Shown: positions 9,516 to 18,487, numbered from the stretch's first letter. The stretch is DNA of 64,000 nt from Saccharibacillus sp. O23 (GCF_002205895.1 NZ_NJDE01000006.1:155693-219692), one strand, 5' to 3'. Made by a program: numbers and translations. The notes: generated by a model not told the origin, from the sequence alone.

Positions 9516-10862
9516 ATGACTTCATTTGACGTATTGTTTATCGGCAGCGGACAGGCGGCTTGGAACGCGGCGCTGCCGCTGACGGCGGCAGGCAAGAAAG
9601 TCGCGCTCGTCGAGCGCCGCAAGATCGCGGGCGTATGCACCACCTACGGCTGCAATCCCAAGATCATCTTGGACGGCCCGATCAAAGTCATGGAAGACGC
9701 GCAGCGATACCGGGGCATCGGCATGGACAGCCGCTTCGAACTGGATTGGTCCAAGCTGATGGAGCATAAGAACTCGATCCTCGATCCGCTGCCCGATTTT
9801 CTGGGCAAAAGGCTGGAAGACGCGGGCGTGACGATTCTGCGCGGCGACGCGACCTTCGAAGACGCGCATACGATCGTCGTCAACGGCGAGCGTTACGGAG
9901 CGGAGAAATTCGTCATCGCGGCCGGACAGCGTCCGATGCTGCCGGATATTCCGGGCGCGGAACTGCTGAAGACCAGCGACGACTTCCTGCATCTTCCCGA
10001 GCTGCCGAAACGGATCGTGCTGATCGGAGCGGGTTACGTGGCGATGGAGATCGCGTCGATCGCGTCCAAAGCCGGTTCGCGGGTCGACGTGGTGCAGAGT
10101 TCCGACCGGGCGCTGTCGGAATTCCATCAGCCGTATGTCGATAAGCTGGTCGACAAGATGCGCGAAGACTGCGTGAACTTTAACTTCGAAGACCGCGCCT
10201 TGCGAGTAGAAGAACGCGGCGGAGAGTTCGCGGTCACCACGGAAAAAGGACTGTCGCTATCCGCCGATCTGGTCATCAACGCGACGGGGCGCATTCCGAA
10301 CACGGACGGACTGGGTCTGGAAGCGGCCGGCGTCGAGTACACGGAAAAAGGCGTCGTCGTCGACGAATACTTACGCACGTCGCAGCCGCATATCTATGCC
10401 AGCGGCGACGTGATCGACAAAAAGCAGCCGCGCCTGACGCCGACTTCGGTCTTCGAGGCGAAGTATCTGGGCGGCCTGCTGTCGGGCGCGTCCGACGCGC
10501 CGATCGATTATCCGCCGATCGCCACGATCGCGTTCACGCTGCCGCGCATCGCGCAGATCGGCGTGACGCCGACCGAAGCGGAAGGTTCGGACGCTTATAC
10601 GGTCAAGCCGGTCGAACTCGGCAAACAGTGGGATTTCGCCGGTCGCGGCGATACCGACGCGCATATGACGCTGGTCTACGATAGCGAAGACCGGATCGTC
10701 GGCGCGGCCGTCTACAGCCGCGAAGCGCTGGACGTGATCAATGCGCTGACGCCGGTCATCACGCTCAAACTGACGGCCGAGCAGGCGGACCGTCTGGTCT
10801 ACGCTTTCCCTTCGTTCGAGTCGACGATCCCGGGACTGCTGCATCAAGGCGCGAAGTCGTAA
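9516..10862 (+). CDS. NAD(P)/FAD-dependent disulfide oxidoreductase
   Basis: 448 residues, the usual length of the glutathione reductase/dihydrolipoamide dehydrogenase family. The FAD dinucleotide motif is GSGQAA (10-15), the redox-active pair is C41/C46 in GVCTTYGC, the NAD(P) motif is LIGAGYVAMEIA, and the second FAD motif is YASGDV. At the C-terminal dimer interface, where classical members carry a catalytic His-Glu pair, the sequence reads AFPSFES, with Phe in place of His. That points to a family member with a different disulfide or low-molecular-weight thiol substrate. ATG at 9516 has AGGAAGAG upstream. It lies between the two halves of the vWA/GTPase module; whether it belongs to it is unknown. 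Confidence 0.9.
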   Translation: MTSFDVLFIGSGQAAWNAALPLTAAGKKVALVERRKIAGVCTTYGCNPKIILDGPIKVMEDAQRYRGIGMDSRFELDWSKLMEHKNSILDPLPDFLGKRLEDAGVTILRGDATFEDAHTIVVNGERYGAEKFVIAAGQRPMLPDIPGAELLKTSDDFLHLPELPKRIVLIGAGYVAMEIASIASKAGSRVDVVQSSDRALSEFHQPYVDKLVDKMREDCVNFNFEDRALRVEERGGEFAVTTEKGLSLSADLVINATGRIPNTDGLGLEAAGVEYTEKGVVVDEYLRTSQPHIYASGDVIDKKQPRLTPTSVFEAKYLGGLLSGASDAPIDYPPIATIAFTLPRIAQIGVTPTEAEGSDAYTVKPVELGKQWDFAGRGDTDAHMTLVYDSEDRIVGAAVYSREALDVINALTPVITLKLTAEQADRLVYAFPSFESTIPGLLHQGAKS

Positions 10863-11043
10863 TCGAGTACGCTGACCGCTTGAGATGTTGGTTTTCGCCC
10901 CCGAGATTTCGTACCTAACCCGTGTACGAAGTCTCCTACGGCAAACCCGCTTGAACCGTGCGCGTTTCCGAAAGGCTCAAACCTTAGATGAAATGCGGTC
11001 AACTCGCCGGAGCGGTTTCGGCTTCGAACTCCCGAACGCGCAG

Positions 11044-11086
11044 ACGGCCGATCCGACAGCAAGGCTGTCCGGAATCGGCCGTTTTT
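11044..11086 (+). terminator. Intrinsic terminator
   Basis: Stem with outer arms ACGGCCGAT and ATCGGCCGT, inner CCGACAG/CTGTCCGG with a bulge, followed by five T. It closes transcripts from the oxidoreductase gene. Confidence 0.75.
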
Positions 11087-11166
11087 GCGCGGGAAGACGC
11101 GTTCGGCCGATGGCGGCCGGCCGCTTGAGGCCCCGGCTCAAGGCGGGGGATGCAAGCAGCCGGCTG

Positions 11167-11175
11167 TGTTATAAT
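11167..11175 (+). promoter_or_regulatory. Extended -10 promoter
   Basis: TGT followed by TATAAT (11170-11175), an extended -10 with no good -35 box. It fits transcription of the three-gene set beginning at 11288 and matches the promoters before 57472 and 62522. Confidence 0.6.
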
Positions 11176-11287
11176 GGGAGAAGTTGTGAAGAGAGAAACA
11201 ACGTCCGAGGCGGTAACGGATTCCACGCCTTGCCGATCGATCGGAAGTTGACGAATCAAGACAAGTTGACGAAAGGGGACATCCGGG

Positions 11288-11986
11288 ATGCGGTATATCG
11301 AAGCGGGTCCGGACACGCCGGTCATTCGCGAACTGACGCGCCGCGTGAGCGGGGACGTCTGCACGCTGCAATGGCATTGGCCGGTCGGCACGGATTCGGT
11401 TTATATCGGCCGCCGCGCGCTGGACGCGCACCATGCCGAAGCGTCGAACCCGGGGGCGCTGCCGTTCGGAGCCGCGGAACCCGAGAATTTCGGGGCGGGC
11501 GAAGACTTCGGGATCTCCGAGTTGAAGCTGTACACGCGCGAAGAATACAAAGCTTCCGGCGGTTACCGGGACCGTCTGGACGGGATCGGACGTTACGCTT
11601 ATACGGTATATGCCGCGCTGCCGGGTTCCGGCGAGCCGGTATTGGTACGCCAGCCGCCAAGCGAGAACACGGTGGAGACGCCTGCGGGCAGAGCGAAGAT
11701 CCGCTACGCCGTGCGGGAGAAGAAGCCGCTGTTCCGCGCTTACAAGACGGTAAGGATCGAACTGTCTTGCGAAGTGCCGCTGGGCGAAGGCGTGCTCTGC
11801 TACGTGAAGAAAAGCGGGGCTTACCCGACCGGCCCGCAGGACGGCACGGTCTATCCGTTCGCCGCGCCGTTTCCGGCCGGACGCACGGCTCTGCCCGAGA
11901 TCGAGGTCGGCAAAAACGATTATGTCCGGGTATTTTTCACGGACGGCAAAAAGTACGGCCAACTCTACGAGCTGCTGCCCGAATAA
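11288..11986 (+). CDS. Hypothetical beta-rich protein, GTPase-module component
   Basis: 232 residues; no family recognised. The second half (about residues 130-232) reads like a beta sandwich: short alternating hydrophobic strands such as KTVRIELSCEVPL and DYVRVFFTDGKKYGQLYELL, with Pro/Gly turns. No signal peptide, membrane segment or cysteine pattern. ATG at 11288 follows GAAAGGGG. It lies 58 bp upstream of the double-GTPase gene and is the first gene after the promoter at 11167, so it is probably co-transcribed with the GTPase and GAP1-like genes and may be a binding partner. It could be an effector or a substrate-recognition subunit; the sequence alone does not say. Confidence 0.7.
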   Translation: MRYIEAGPDTPVIRELTRRVSGDVCTLQWHWPVGTDSVYIGRRALDAHHAEASNPGALPFGAAEPENFGAGEDFGISELKLYTREEYKASGGYRDRLDGIGRYAYTVYAALPGSGEPVLVRQPPSENTVETPAGRAKIRYAVREKKPLFRAYKTVRIELSCEVPLGEGVLCYVKKSGAYPTGPQDGTVYPFAAPFPAGRTALPEIEVGKNDYVRVFFTDGKKYGQLYELLPE

Positions 11987-12044
11987 GGCGCGCGGCGAAC
12001 GCACAGATTCGATGGATCAATAATAATCATTAGGGGGAACGGGG

Positions 12045-13301
12045 ATGGGTTTTTTCAGTCGTTTTATGCGCAAGTCTCAAGAAGAACCGAGGCCGCTGTT
12101 TTACGACATCGTCTGCCCGTACTGCTTCAGCAAATTTTCGCCGGAAGAAGTCGTCTTCCGGGCGTCGCATTATCGGGAGGACGACGAAGATTTCGCGCTG
12201 CGCGAAGACGAGCCGCTGAACCGGTATCGGGCGCGGTTCGGGCTGGATTCGCTGTACGATATGGAAGCGATTCTGAAACCGCAGGATATCCTGCCGGAGC
12301 ACCGCATCTATACGGACAACGTGCTGACGGGACTGACGGACCGCTACGGAGAAACGACGCGCCGCCGGTTGTGCCCGCACTGCCATAACGAACTGCCGAT
12401 CACGGCTGGCAAAGTGCCGAGCAACATCATCTCGATCGTGGGCGCGTCGCAGGTCGGCAAGTCCGTTTACATGACGTCGCTGATCCATACGCTTCAGCAG
12501 ACGACGGCCGATCGTTTCGACGCCGCCTGCATGCCGCTGAACGCGGAGATCAGCCGCAAGTTCCGCATGAATTACGAAGATCCGCTGTTCGAACGCGGCG
12601 ATCTGCTCGCGTCCACGCAGAAGGAGCGGATGCAGGAACCGTTCATTTTCCAATTCGTGTTCAAGGACGAACGCAAAGCGCCGCTGACGCTCGTATTTTT
12701 CGACGTGGCGGGCGAAGGCATGGTGGATCAGGAGTACCTGAATCTGCACGGCCGACATATCAAGAATTCCGCGGGCATCCTGTTCATGGTCGATCCGCTT
12801 CAGATCCGTTCGATCCGCGAGCGGCTGCGCATCATGCAGGGCGACAAGCCGGGCGAATGGACCAGCGTGTACGACGAACCGCGCGACGTGGTACTGACCA
12901 TGTTCGGCGACTTTATCGCGCATCAGGAGAAAGGCAAGACCGATATCCCGACCGCGGTCGTGCTGACCAAAAGCGACATGCTGCGCGCGCTGGCGGAAGA
13001 AGACGGCGATTACCTGCGCGCGAACAGCAATATTTTCAACAATTTGGAGCATCACGACTATTTCGATCTGACCGAGTTCGGCAATATCGACGGCGAAGTG
13101 CGGCGCTTCATCGAGAAGGTCGATCGGCCGTTCAAAGGCACGATGGACGTCTACTTCAACGAGACCGGCTATTTCGCGGTATCGGCGCTCGGCAGCAATC
13201 CGGTCGAACAGAAAGTTCAGGGCGTGGTCAGTCCGATCCGCGTCGACGAACCGTTTATCTGGCTGCTCTACAAATTGAAATACATCGAGGGGAGAGAATA
13301 G
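12045..13301 (+). CDS. TRAFAC GTPase, double-GTPase-like, with zinc ribbon
   Basis: 418 residues. An N-terminal treble-clef or zinc-ribbon-like element uses CPYC (24-27) and CPHC (110-113). The GTPase core has the P-loop GASQVGKS (133-140), the switch-II DVAG (220-223) and the base-specificity motif TKSD (308-311; a TKxD variant of NKxD). These match the DO-GTPase group found beside GAP1 proteins. No membrane segment. A strong AGGGGG precedes the ATG, and the next gene starts 3 nt after the stop with its ribosome site inside this gene's end. Predicted role: NTP-dependent switch recruited to the membrane by its GAP1 partner. Function is inferred from families and context only. Confidence 0.88.
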   Translation: MGFFSRFMRKSQEEPRPLFYDIVCPYCFSKFSPEEVVFRASHYREDDEDFALREDEPLNRYRARFGLDSLYDMEAILKPQDILPEHRIYTDNVLTGLTDRYGETTRRRLCPHCHNELPITAGKVPSNIISIVGASQVGKSVYMTSLIHTLQQTTADRFDAACMPLNAEISRKFRMNYEDPLFERGDLLASTQKERMQEPFIFQFVFKDERKAPLTLVFFDVAGEGMVDQEYLNLHGRHIKNSAGILFMVDPLQIRSIRERLRIMQGDKPGEWTSVYDEPRDVVLTMFGDFIAHQEKGKTDIPTAVVLTKSDMLRALAEEDGDYLRANSNIFNNLEHHDYFDLTEFGNIDGEVRRFIEKVDRPFKGTMDVYFNETGYFAVSALGSNPVEQKVQGVVSPIRVDEPFIWLLYKLKYIEGRE

Positions 13302-13304
13302 CAG

Positions 13305-16300
13305 GTGAGTACATTCTCCTCCCACAAAATCGGCCAGCAGTTGTACACGCGCGCGCGCAGCGGCATTTTCCGGGATACCGAAGGCTATGACACGATCGCG
13401 CGTTCGAACGGTCTGGATGATCAATTCGTCAAAAAAACGCTGCACCCGCTCTGCGCTTACGACGCGCCGGCCGAACTGACGGCTTCCGGAGTCAAAGAAG
13501 AAGCGGCTTATCCGGACGCGGTGCATCTGGTGCAGCTCGAGACGGGCGATGTCGTGCTCGGACGGAGTCTCTACAAGTCGGCGGACTTTACGGGGCTGCG
13601 GAGCACGTTTTTCACGCATAACTATGTCGTGCCGGCGGAGAAAGCGGAGCTTCTGGCGTCGGAGTACATGAATTTCCTCTACGCAGCTTACGAAAACGGG
13701 GCGGAAACGGTCGTCGATACGGCGGAGACCGATCTTGCTTCGGACGGTCTGCCGCGCATGGACGCTTTCGGAGCGGAACGCGTCTCGGACAGCGACGCAC
13801 CCGACGTTTCGCCGCGCGCCGAACGAAACGCCGGAGCCGCTCGCGGCAGGACGCTTCCCGAGCTGGAGTCGCTGCCGATCCGCGCGGATCTTCCGCAGCC
13901 CAAAACGGGTCTGGAGAAGCTGGCGGAACTGGGCATCGACGGCGCTTCGTTCAAAAGGCTGCTGCTCGCCGTAATGGAATCGGTCAGCGGACGGCGCAAA
14001 GTGTACGTCACGCTGAACGCTCCGATCGCCGAGACGAGCGAGCGCGCGCTGCGCCTGCTCGAAGTGCTGTATGCCGCGCTGCCGCCGGAATTCCGCAGAC
14101 GTCTCGGATTCCTGACGTATTCGCGCGAACCGCACAGCCGCAAAGGCGTCAATCTGACGTTCGTGGAACAGGGTTCGATGCGTCCAGGTGACCGGAATAT
14201 CGAAAAAGATTTCTTGTTCGACTTCTCGCGCGGCCGGATCGTCAACGCGGCCGAAGGAGGAAGTTTGCAGGAGCTGGCGGACTTTCTGCACGACGGGCTG
14301 CGCGATCCTCAGCGGTTGGAACGTTTCTTCGCGTTCGCGGACGAAGCGCTCGGCAGCACGCCGGACGCGCTGAATGTCGAACGGTATCTGGAACTGTCCC
14401 GGCTGCTGCGGATCGAAGAAGGCGACGAGTCGCCTTACGAGAACGATCGTCGAGGCGTGCTGGGACTCTTGTTCCGCTGGATCGAACGGGCGGGCAACAC
14501 GCGGCTCAAAGCGCGGATGTTCGATCTGCTCGGCGGCCGTTTCGATCGGGAGATGCAGGATCTGACGGGCGGCAGCGTGCCGGAGCCGGAGCTGCTGCGC
14601 GATATCGTGGCTTATTTCCGGGTCGGAGGCAAAGGCGCGACGGCGCAGGTCATGCGTTATCTGCTGATCTTGATGCCGATGGTCACGCGCCAGAAACGCA
14701 AAGACGGCGGCATGGCGTATTACGCGGTCATCGAAAGCGATCCCGAACTCGCGGACATGTTCTTCTCGACCGTGATCGGCAACCGCCAGACGGCGGGCAT
14801 GCTGTTCGAACCGTATCTGGAGCGGAAAATGCAGGCGGCGGAAGACGCTTCGAAGCTGATCCGCATCGTGCAGCAGTGGTCGGACGATCATCCGGGGCTG
14901 CTGAACAACGAGCATTTCTGCGATACGTCCCGAAGAATGCTCGGCAGCAAGCTGCGTCATGCCGAAGATCCGGTAGCGGCGGTGCGCGGCGTGGTCGAGA
15001 CGCTGCGCGGCGACGGCGGCCCGATGGCGCATCCGGTGGACGGTCCCGTCGGCGAAGAGCTGATGAACCATCCGCTGTGCGTCACGCTGGCGGACGAAGC
15101 GATCCAATATCTGCTGGACGAATGGGAATGGGACAAAGTTACGCTTCAGCAGGTGACCGGACTCGGTTTCCTGTTCGAAGGCGAGACGGAAGAAGAACGC
15201 CGCAAGAAAGTGCGCGGACCGCGCGGAACGGGCAAATACGCCGCGCTGCGCGCCGCGTACCTGTGGTTCACGCAGCAGCGGCCGGATGCGGGACTGCTCG
15301 AAGAACTCGGCATGCGGGAAATGGACGAAGTGCAGATGCTCGGCAAACGCCTGCTGCCCGCGGAGATCGCGGCGGGGCGGTATCAACGGTTGCTGCCGGC
15401 GTTCTCGCGCAGCTTAAGCGGCGGCGGCGAAGACGTCGATTACCGACGGCTCGTGGAATCCGTGCGCACGAACACCGCCCGTTCGGGCGGGCGCGAAGCG
15501 CTGTATACGTTCTTCGCTTGGACGGCGACGCAGGAGCCTTACGTGCATGGACGCAAGTTCGATCCGGCGTACGAAGCCGAGATCGTTCGCTATTTCGCGG
15601 CGCATGACCGCGAAGCGTTCAAAGACAAGAACAACCGGCGCGATTATTTCGAAGGCGCGCCGGGACCGCTTGCGGCGGTGTACCGCAAGATTCAGGCGCA
15701 GCAGGCTTCGCCGCTGGTGCGCTGGATGCGCCGCAACCGCGGTTTGACGCTGCTCCTGATGGGCGTGCTCGCTCTGCTGATCGTCGGCGGAGCGACCGTC
15801 GGCGTGCTGTACGGCACGGGCGTGCTCGGCGGAGAGAAAGAAACCGCGCAGGTTTCCGATCCGAACGGAGCGAACAGCGCGGCCGTGCCGGGTACGGACG
15901 AAGAAACGGAGCCGGCCGACGACGCGGCCGCGCAGCCGAAGTTCCTGCTGACCGTTCCGGCCGACGCGAAGGACGGAGCGCTGGCGTTCAATTTCCGCAC
16001 GGCGGAAGAGCGTGATGCTTTTCTGGCTTCGGCGTCCGCGATCGAGCTGACGCTCGAAGACGGCACGACCGCGACGCTGGATCGGGCAGAGCTTGAAGCG
16101 GGAGACGATCCGGCTCCGGGTTCGGATGCCGGAACGACCGGCGAAGCGGGGAACGGTACGGGAACCGATGCGAACGGAGCCGGTTCCGGTGCGACCGGCA
16201 GCGATGCGGCCGGAACTGACGCAAACGGAACGGGCGGAACCGGCTCGGATGCGACCGGTACGGGCGGAGCGGCTGCCGGAGACGGGGCAGGCGCGGCCGG

Positions 16301-16715
16301 CGGCGATCAAGCCGGCGGAACTTCCGGTACGGGAACCGATGCGGCCGATCCGGGGGCCGCGGGCAGCGGTTCCGGCGACGCGGGCGCCGGAACGAACGGT
16401 GATGTCGGCACGGATTCGGGTGCCGACGGCAGTGCCGGAACCGGCAGCGACGCCGCCGGTTCGGACGCTTCGGGCGCGGCGGATCCGGCCGCGCCGGGGG
16501 ATTCGTCCGCTGCGGCAGGCGCGGACGGCACCGACGCTTCGGCGGCCGCAGGCGCCGAAGGATCGACGGGGTCCGCCGCCGCGCAGGCGGACCCGAGCGA
16601 TTACCGCTATGCGGCCGTCTATCGGCCCGCGGCGGAATTGCCTTCCCCCGTCAAGTCGGCAACCGTCGACGGGGAACGGTACGGCATCGTCGACAGCCCA
16701 GCGGTCGACGAATAA
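13305..16715 (+). CDS. GTPase-associated protein 1-like (GAP1-N2) membrane protein
   Basis: 1136 residues with a GTG start; GGGGAGAG lies 9 nt upstream within the end of the GTPase gene. The N-terminus (YTRARSGIFRDTEGYDTIAR, then GLDDQFVKKTLHPLCAYDAP) has the look of the GAP1-N2 domain that accompanies double-GTPases. A large helical middle follows, then a single membrane helix at about residues 808-835. After it comes a short beta region, a tract very rich in Gly/Ala/Ser/Thr/Asp (about 930-1100) and a short conserved-looking tail. The repeat tract is probably extracellular and flexible. A terminator follows directly, so this ends the three-gene transcript. Role as membrane anchor or regulator of the GTPase is inferred. 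Confidence 0.85.
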   Translation: MSTFSSHKIGQQLYTRARSGIFRDTEGYDTIARSNGLDDQFVKKTLHPLCAYDAPAELTASGVKEEAAYPDAVHLVQLETGDVVLGRSLYKSADFTGLRSTFFTHNYVVPAEKAELLASEYMNFLYAAYENGAETVVDTAETDLASDGLPRMDAFGAERVSDSDAPDVSPRAERNAGAARGRTLPELESLPIRADLPQPKTGLEKLAELGIDGASFKRLLLAVMESVSGRRKVYVTLNAPIAETSERALRLLEVLYAALPPEFRRRLGFLTYSREPHSRKGVNLTFVEQGSMRPGDRNIEKDFLFDFSRGRIVNAAEGGSLQELADFLHDGLRDPQRLERFFAFADEALGSTPDALNVERYLELSRLLRIEEGDESPYENDRRGVLGLLFRWIERAGNTRLKARMFDLLGGRFDREMQDLTGGSVPEPELLRDIVAYFRVGGKGATAQVMRYLLILMPMVTRQKRKDGGMAYYAVIESDPELADMFFSTVIGNRQTAGMLFEPYLERKMQAAEDASKLIRIVQQWSDDHPGLLNNEHFCDTSRRMLGSKLRHAEDPVAAVRGVVETLRGDGGPMAHPVDGPVGEELMNHPLCVTLADEAIQYLLDEWEWDKVTLQQVTGLGFLFEGETEEERRKKVRGPRGTGKYAALRAAYLWFTQQRPDAGLLEELGMREMDEVQMLGKRLLPAEIAAGRYQRLLPAFSRSLSGGGEDVDYRRLVESVRTNTARSGGREALYTFFAWTATQEPYVHGRKFDPAYEAEIVRYFAAHDREAFKDKNNRRDYFEGAPGPLAAVYRKIQAQQASPLVRWMRRNRGLTLLLMGVLALLIVGGATVGVLYGTGVLGGEKETAQVSDPNGANSAAVPGTDEETEPADDAAAQPKFLLTVPADAKDGALAFNFRTAEERDAFLASASAIELTLEDGTTATLDRAELEAGDDPAPGSDAGTTGEAGNGTGTDANGAGSGATGSDAAGTDANGTGGTGSDATGTGGAAAGDGAGAAGGDQAGGTSGTGTDAADPGAAGSGSGDAGAGTNGDVGTDSGADGSAGTGSDAAGSDASGAADPAAPGDSSAAAGADGTDASAAAGAEGSTGSAAAQADPSDYRYAAVYRPAAELPSPVKSATVDGERYGIVDSPAVDE

Positions 16716-16722
16716 GAGCAGC

Positions 16723-16766
16723 AGCCCGACCGGGCGAGGCATCGGCCTCTCCCGGTCGGGCTTTTT
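16723..16766 (+). terminator. Intrinsic terminator after GAP1-like gene
   Basis: Arms AGCCCGACCGGG and CCCGGTCGGGCT, followed by TTTTT. It sits 8 nt after the stop codon and closes the GTPase/GAP1 transcript. Confidence 0.9.
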
Positions 16767-16812
16767 GCTGTTGTTTTTGCGGCGTAACGGCGTCTGTCTC
16801 GATGCTTCGCTT

Positions 16813-17006
16813 CTAACGGAACGAGGCGACGCTTAGAGCCGATTTTCGGCTTTTTCGGAATTCTAACGGAACCAGATGACGCTTAGAACGGAAAACAGCG
16901 GTTTTTTCGGTTTTTTTGCCCCTTTTTGCGCGGCTAACGGAATGAGGATCCGTTAGCGATCCGAAACGCAATAAAATCTTGCTCTAACGGAATGACGATC
17001 CGTTAG
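16813..17006. repeat. Four-unit palindromic intergenic element, family B, copy 1
   Basis: Units at 16813-16836 and 16863-16886 (CTAACGGA...GACGCTTAG type) and at 16934-16956 and 16984-17006 (CTAACGGA...GATCCGTTAG type). Centre spacings are 50, 70.5 and 50 nt. The last two units are inverted relatives of the first two. Spacers differ from copies 2 and 3, so this is the most diverged family-B copy. Confidence 0.85.
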
Positions 17007-17150
17007 AGCAAGATTGATCGCGACAAAATCGGATTCGAGCTTACCGAAAGAACCGCTGTAAGCATTCGTTGATCGAATTTTGCAGCCGAAGGTAGAGAAC
17101 GACCGCCGAATGTTTAATAAGAAAAATAGGGAGAAGATGGAGGCGGTTAC

Positions 17151-17219
17151 ATGTATTCGGCGTTATGGTTATGTTCAGAGCATGAAGAGCCGGACAGCCT
17201 TCATTTCAGCAAATTCTAA
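17151..17219 (+). CDS. Possible 22-residue small protein or leader
   Basis: A short frame with ATG at 17151 preceded by GGAGG at good spacing encodes MYSALWLCSEHEEPDSLHFS plus KF. It ends 30 nt before the next gene. It may be a small protein or a translated leader for the TPR gene; nothing more can be said from one sequence. Confidence 0.35.
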   Translation: MYSALWLCSEHEEPDSLHFSKF

Positions 17220-17249
17220 CCTATTCTAACCAGATTTGAGGTCGCACAC

Positions 17250-17642
17250 ATGGACGCAGACGGAAGATCGGCTTACGGCGCAGGCGTGGAACATTACGAG
17301 CAAGGCGATTATCGAGAAGCGATTCGCGAGCTGCTGAATTCGGCCGATCTTCGGGAGCATTTTAAGACGTGCGAGCGCCTATTCGATGCGTATTCTGCGA
17401 TCGGCGACGAAGCGCGTGCGGACGTATGGATCGGCCGAGCTTTTGCGCTGAATCCAGCGAACGCTCAAGTCGCCTGCAAATTCTCGGAGGTTCTGATCCG
17501 CGAACAGCGTTTGGCGGAAGCGGCGCAGATCCTGCAAAAGCTGTTGGCGCGGCATCCGTCTTACGGGCCGGCTCGCAGACTGCTGAGAACGATAGAGAAC
17601 GGAAACGAAGCGGCAGGCCCGGAAGGAGAGGAGCCGATATGA
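17250..17642 (+). CDS. Small TPR-repeat protein
   Basis: 130 residues. The pattern GAGVEHYEQGDYREAIREL, then YSAIGDEARADVWIGRAFAL and AQVACKFSEVLIREQRLAEA, is that of degenerate tetratricopeptide repeats. No signal or membrane segment. GAGGT lies about 9 nt upstream of the ATG. The stop overlaps the start of the next TPR gene (ATGA at 17639-17642), indicating translational coupling. First main gene of an operon-like run ending with an immunity-type protein; a chaperone or scaffold role is likely but not specified. Confidence 0.75.
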   Translation: MDADGRSAYGAGVEHYEQGDYREAIRELLNSADLREHFKTCERLFDAYSAIGDEARADVWIGRAFALNPANAQVACKFSEVLIREQRLAEAAQILQKLLARHPSYGPARRLLRTIENGNEAAGPEGEEPI

Positions 17643-18307
17643 ACGACCATGAGCATGCGATCGAACAATACGAAAACGGGGATTTCGCCGAAGCTTTGGA
17701 AAGTTTTCGCGCGCTGTCGGCTTTATCGGGGAATGATACGGAACGGCTCAATTATATCGGACGCTGCTTGACGGAACTGGGCGAATGGGATGAAGCCGCC
17801 GCGATTTTCGATGAGGCGATCCGGTCGCAGCCGGAGTGGGAACGGCCGTATTTTAACAAGGCTTTCGTACGGCTTAAACAAGGGCGTAAGGATGAAGCCG
17901 AGTGGTGGGCCCGACGAGCGGTGAAGATCGACGAAGATTCCGAAGACGCGTGGTATTATCTGGGCCTGATTTTCGAGAAACAAGGCAAGAAGGCCGCGGC
18001 GAAAAAATGTTACAAAAAATCGCTGCTGCTCGAACCCGAACAAGAAGAACCGTATATCAATCTCGGCGGCCTGTATTGGGAAGAACGTCAATGGGACCGC
18101 AGCATGGAGCAGTTCCGACAGGCGCTTCGGGTCAATCCGGGTTGCGGCGACGCGCTCTATAATATGGCTTTGCTGCATCTGGACATGAATCATCTGAACG
18201 AGAGCCGGGAACTGCTGAAGCAGCTGTTGGAATCGAATCCGGACGACCGCGAAGCGGCGGAGAAATTGAAAGAAATCTCGATCGATACGAAAGGAGATTC
18301 ACCATGA
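17639..18307 (+). CDS. TPR-repeat protein
   Basis: 222 residues, ATG at 17639 with GGAAGGAGAGG upstream; longer upstream frames overlap the previous gene. At least four TPR units are visible, e.g. YIGRCLTELGEWDEAAAIFD, AWYYLGLIFEKQGKKAAAKK, PYINLGGLYWEERQWDRSME and ALYNMALLHLDMNHLNESRE, nearly filling the protein. Cytoplasmic. The 5' end overlaps the first TPR gene by 4 bp and the 3' end overlaps the small membrane protein gene by 4 bp (ATGA), so three genes are translated in series. A protein-protein interaction platform by family; partner unknown. Confidence 0.85.
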   Translation: MNDHEHAIEQYENGDFAEALESFRALSALSGNDTERLNYIGRCLTELGEWDEAAAIFDEAIRSQPEWERPYFNKAFVRLKQGRKDEAEWWARRAVKIDEDSEDAWYYLGLIFEKQGKKAAAKKCYKKSLLLEPEQEEPYINLGGLYWEERQWDRSMEQFRQALRVNPGCGDALYNMALLHLDMNHLNESRELLKQLLESNPDDREAAEKLKEISIDTKGDSP

Positions 18308-18471
18308 CGATCTTCGGCACGATTCTGATCTTGGGCATCGGACTGTTTCTGATATTCGGAATCAAAACAAGCGTTTCTCCTTGGAAACACGCGGAAGGAC
18401 TTTCTTTGAAGATTGCCAGAGGGTTGGGCGTTTTGGGCGTGGTTCTTGGGATCTTCTTGTTATTCAACTGA
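18304..18471 (+). CDS. Small two-helix membrane protein
   Basis: 55 residues with start ATG at 18304 overlapping the TPR gene's stop by 4 bp. It has one hydrophobic helix at residues 2-20 (TIFGTILILGIGLFLIFGI), a short polar loop with basic residues, and a second at about 38-54 (LGVLGVVLGIFLLF). Membership of the coupled operon makes it a likely real gene. Function not recognised; size and design would fit a small regulatory membrane protein. Confidence 0.6.
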   Translation: MTIFGTILILGIGLFLIFGIKTSVSPWKHAEGLSLKIARGLGVLGVVLGIFLLFN

Positions 18472-18487
18472 GCGGGGAGGAAAAGCG

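Larger units (their letters stand above)
10863..11287. other. 425-bp intergenic region with terminator and promoter
   Basis: Holds a terminator (11044-11086) and an extended -10 promoter (11167-11175). A long open frame starting at 10885 runs through both and overlaps the next gene in another frame; it is not considered real. Confidence 0.7.

Noticed and set aside
10885..12033. Plus-strand frame of 382 codons
   Set aside because: It runs through a terminator and a promoter and overlaps the better supported 11288-11986 gene in another frame; its sequence is Arg/Gly-rich as expected of an out-of-frame reading.
12045..13301. Classical Ras/Era-type GTPase
   Set aside because: The zinc-ribbon pairs, TKSD in place of NKxD and the GAP1-like partner fit the DO-GTPase group better.
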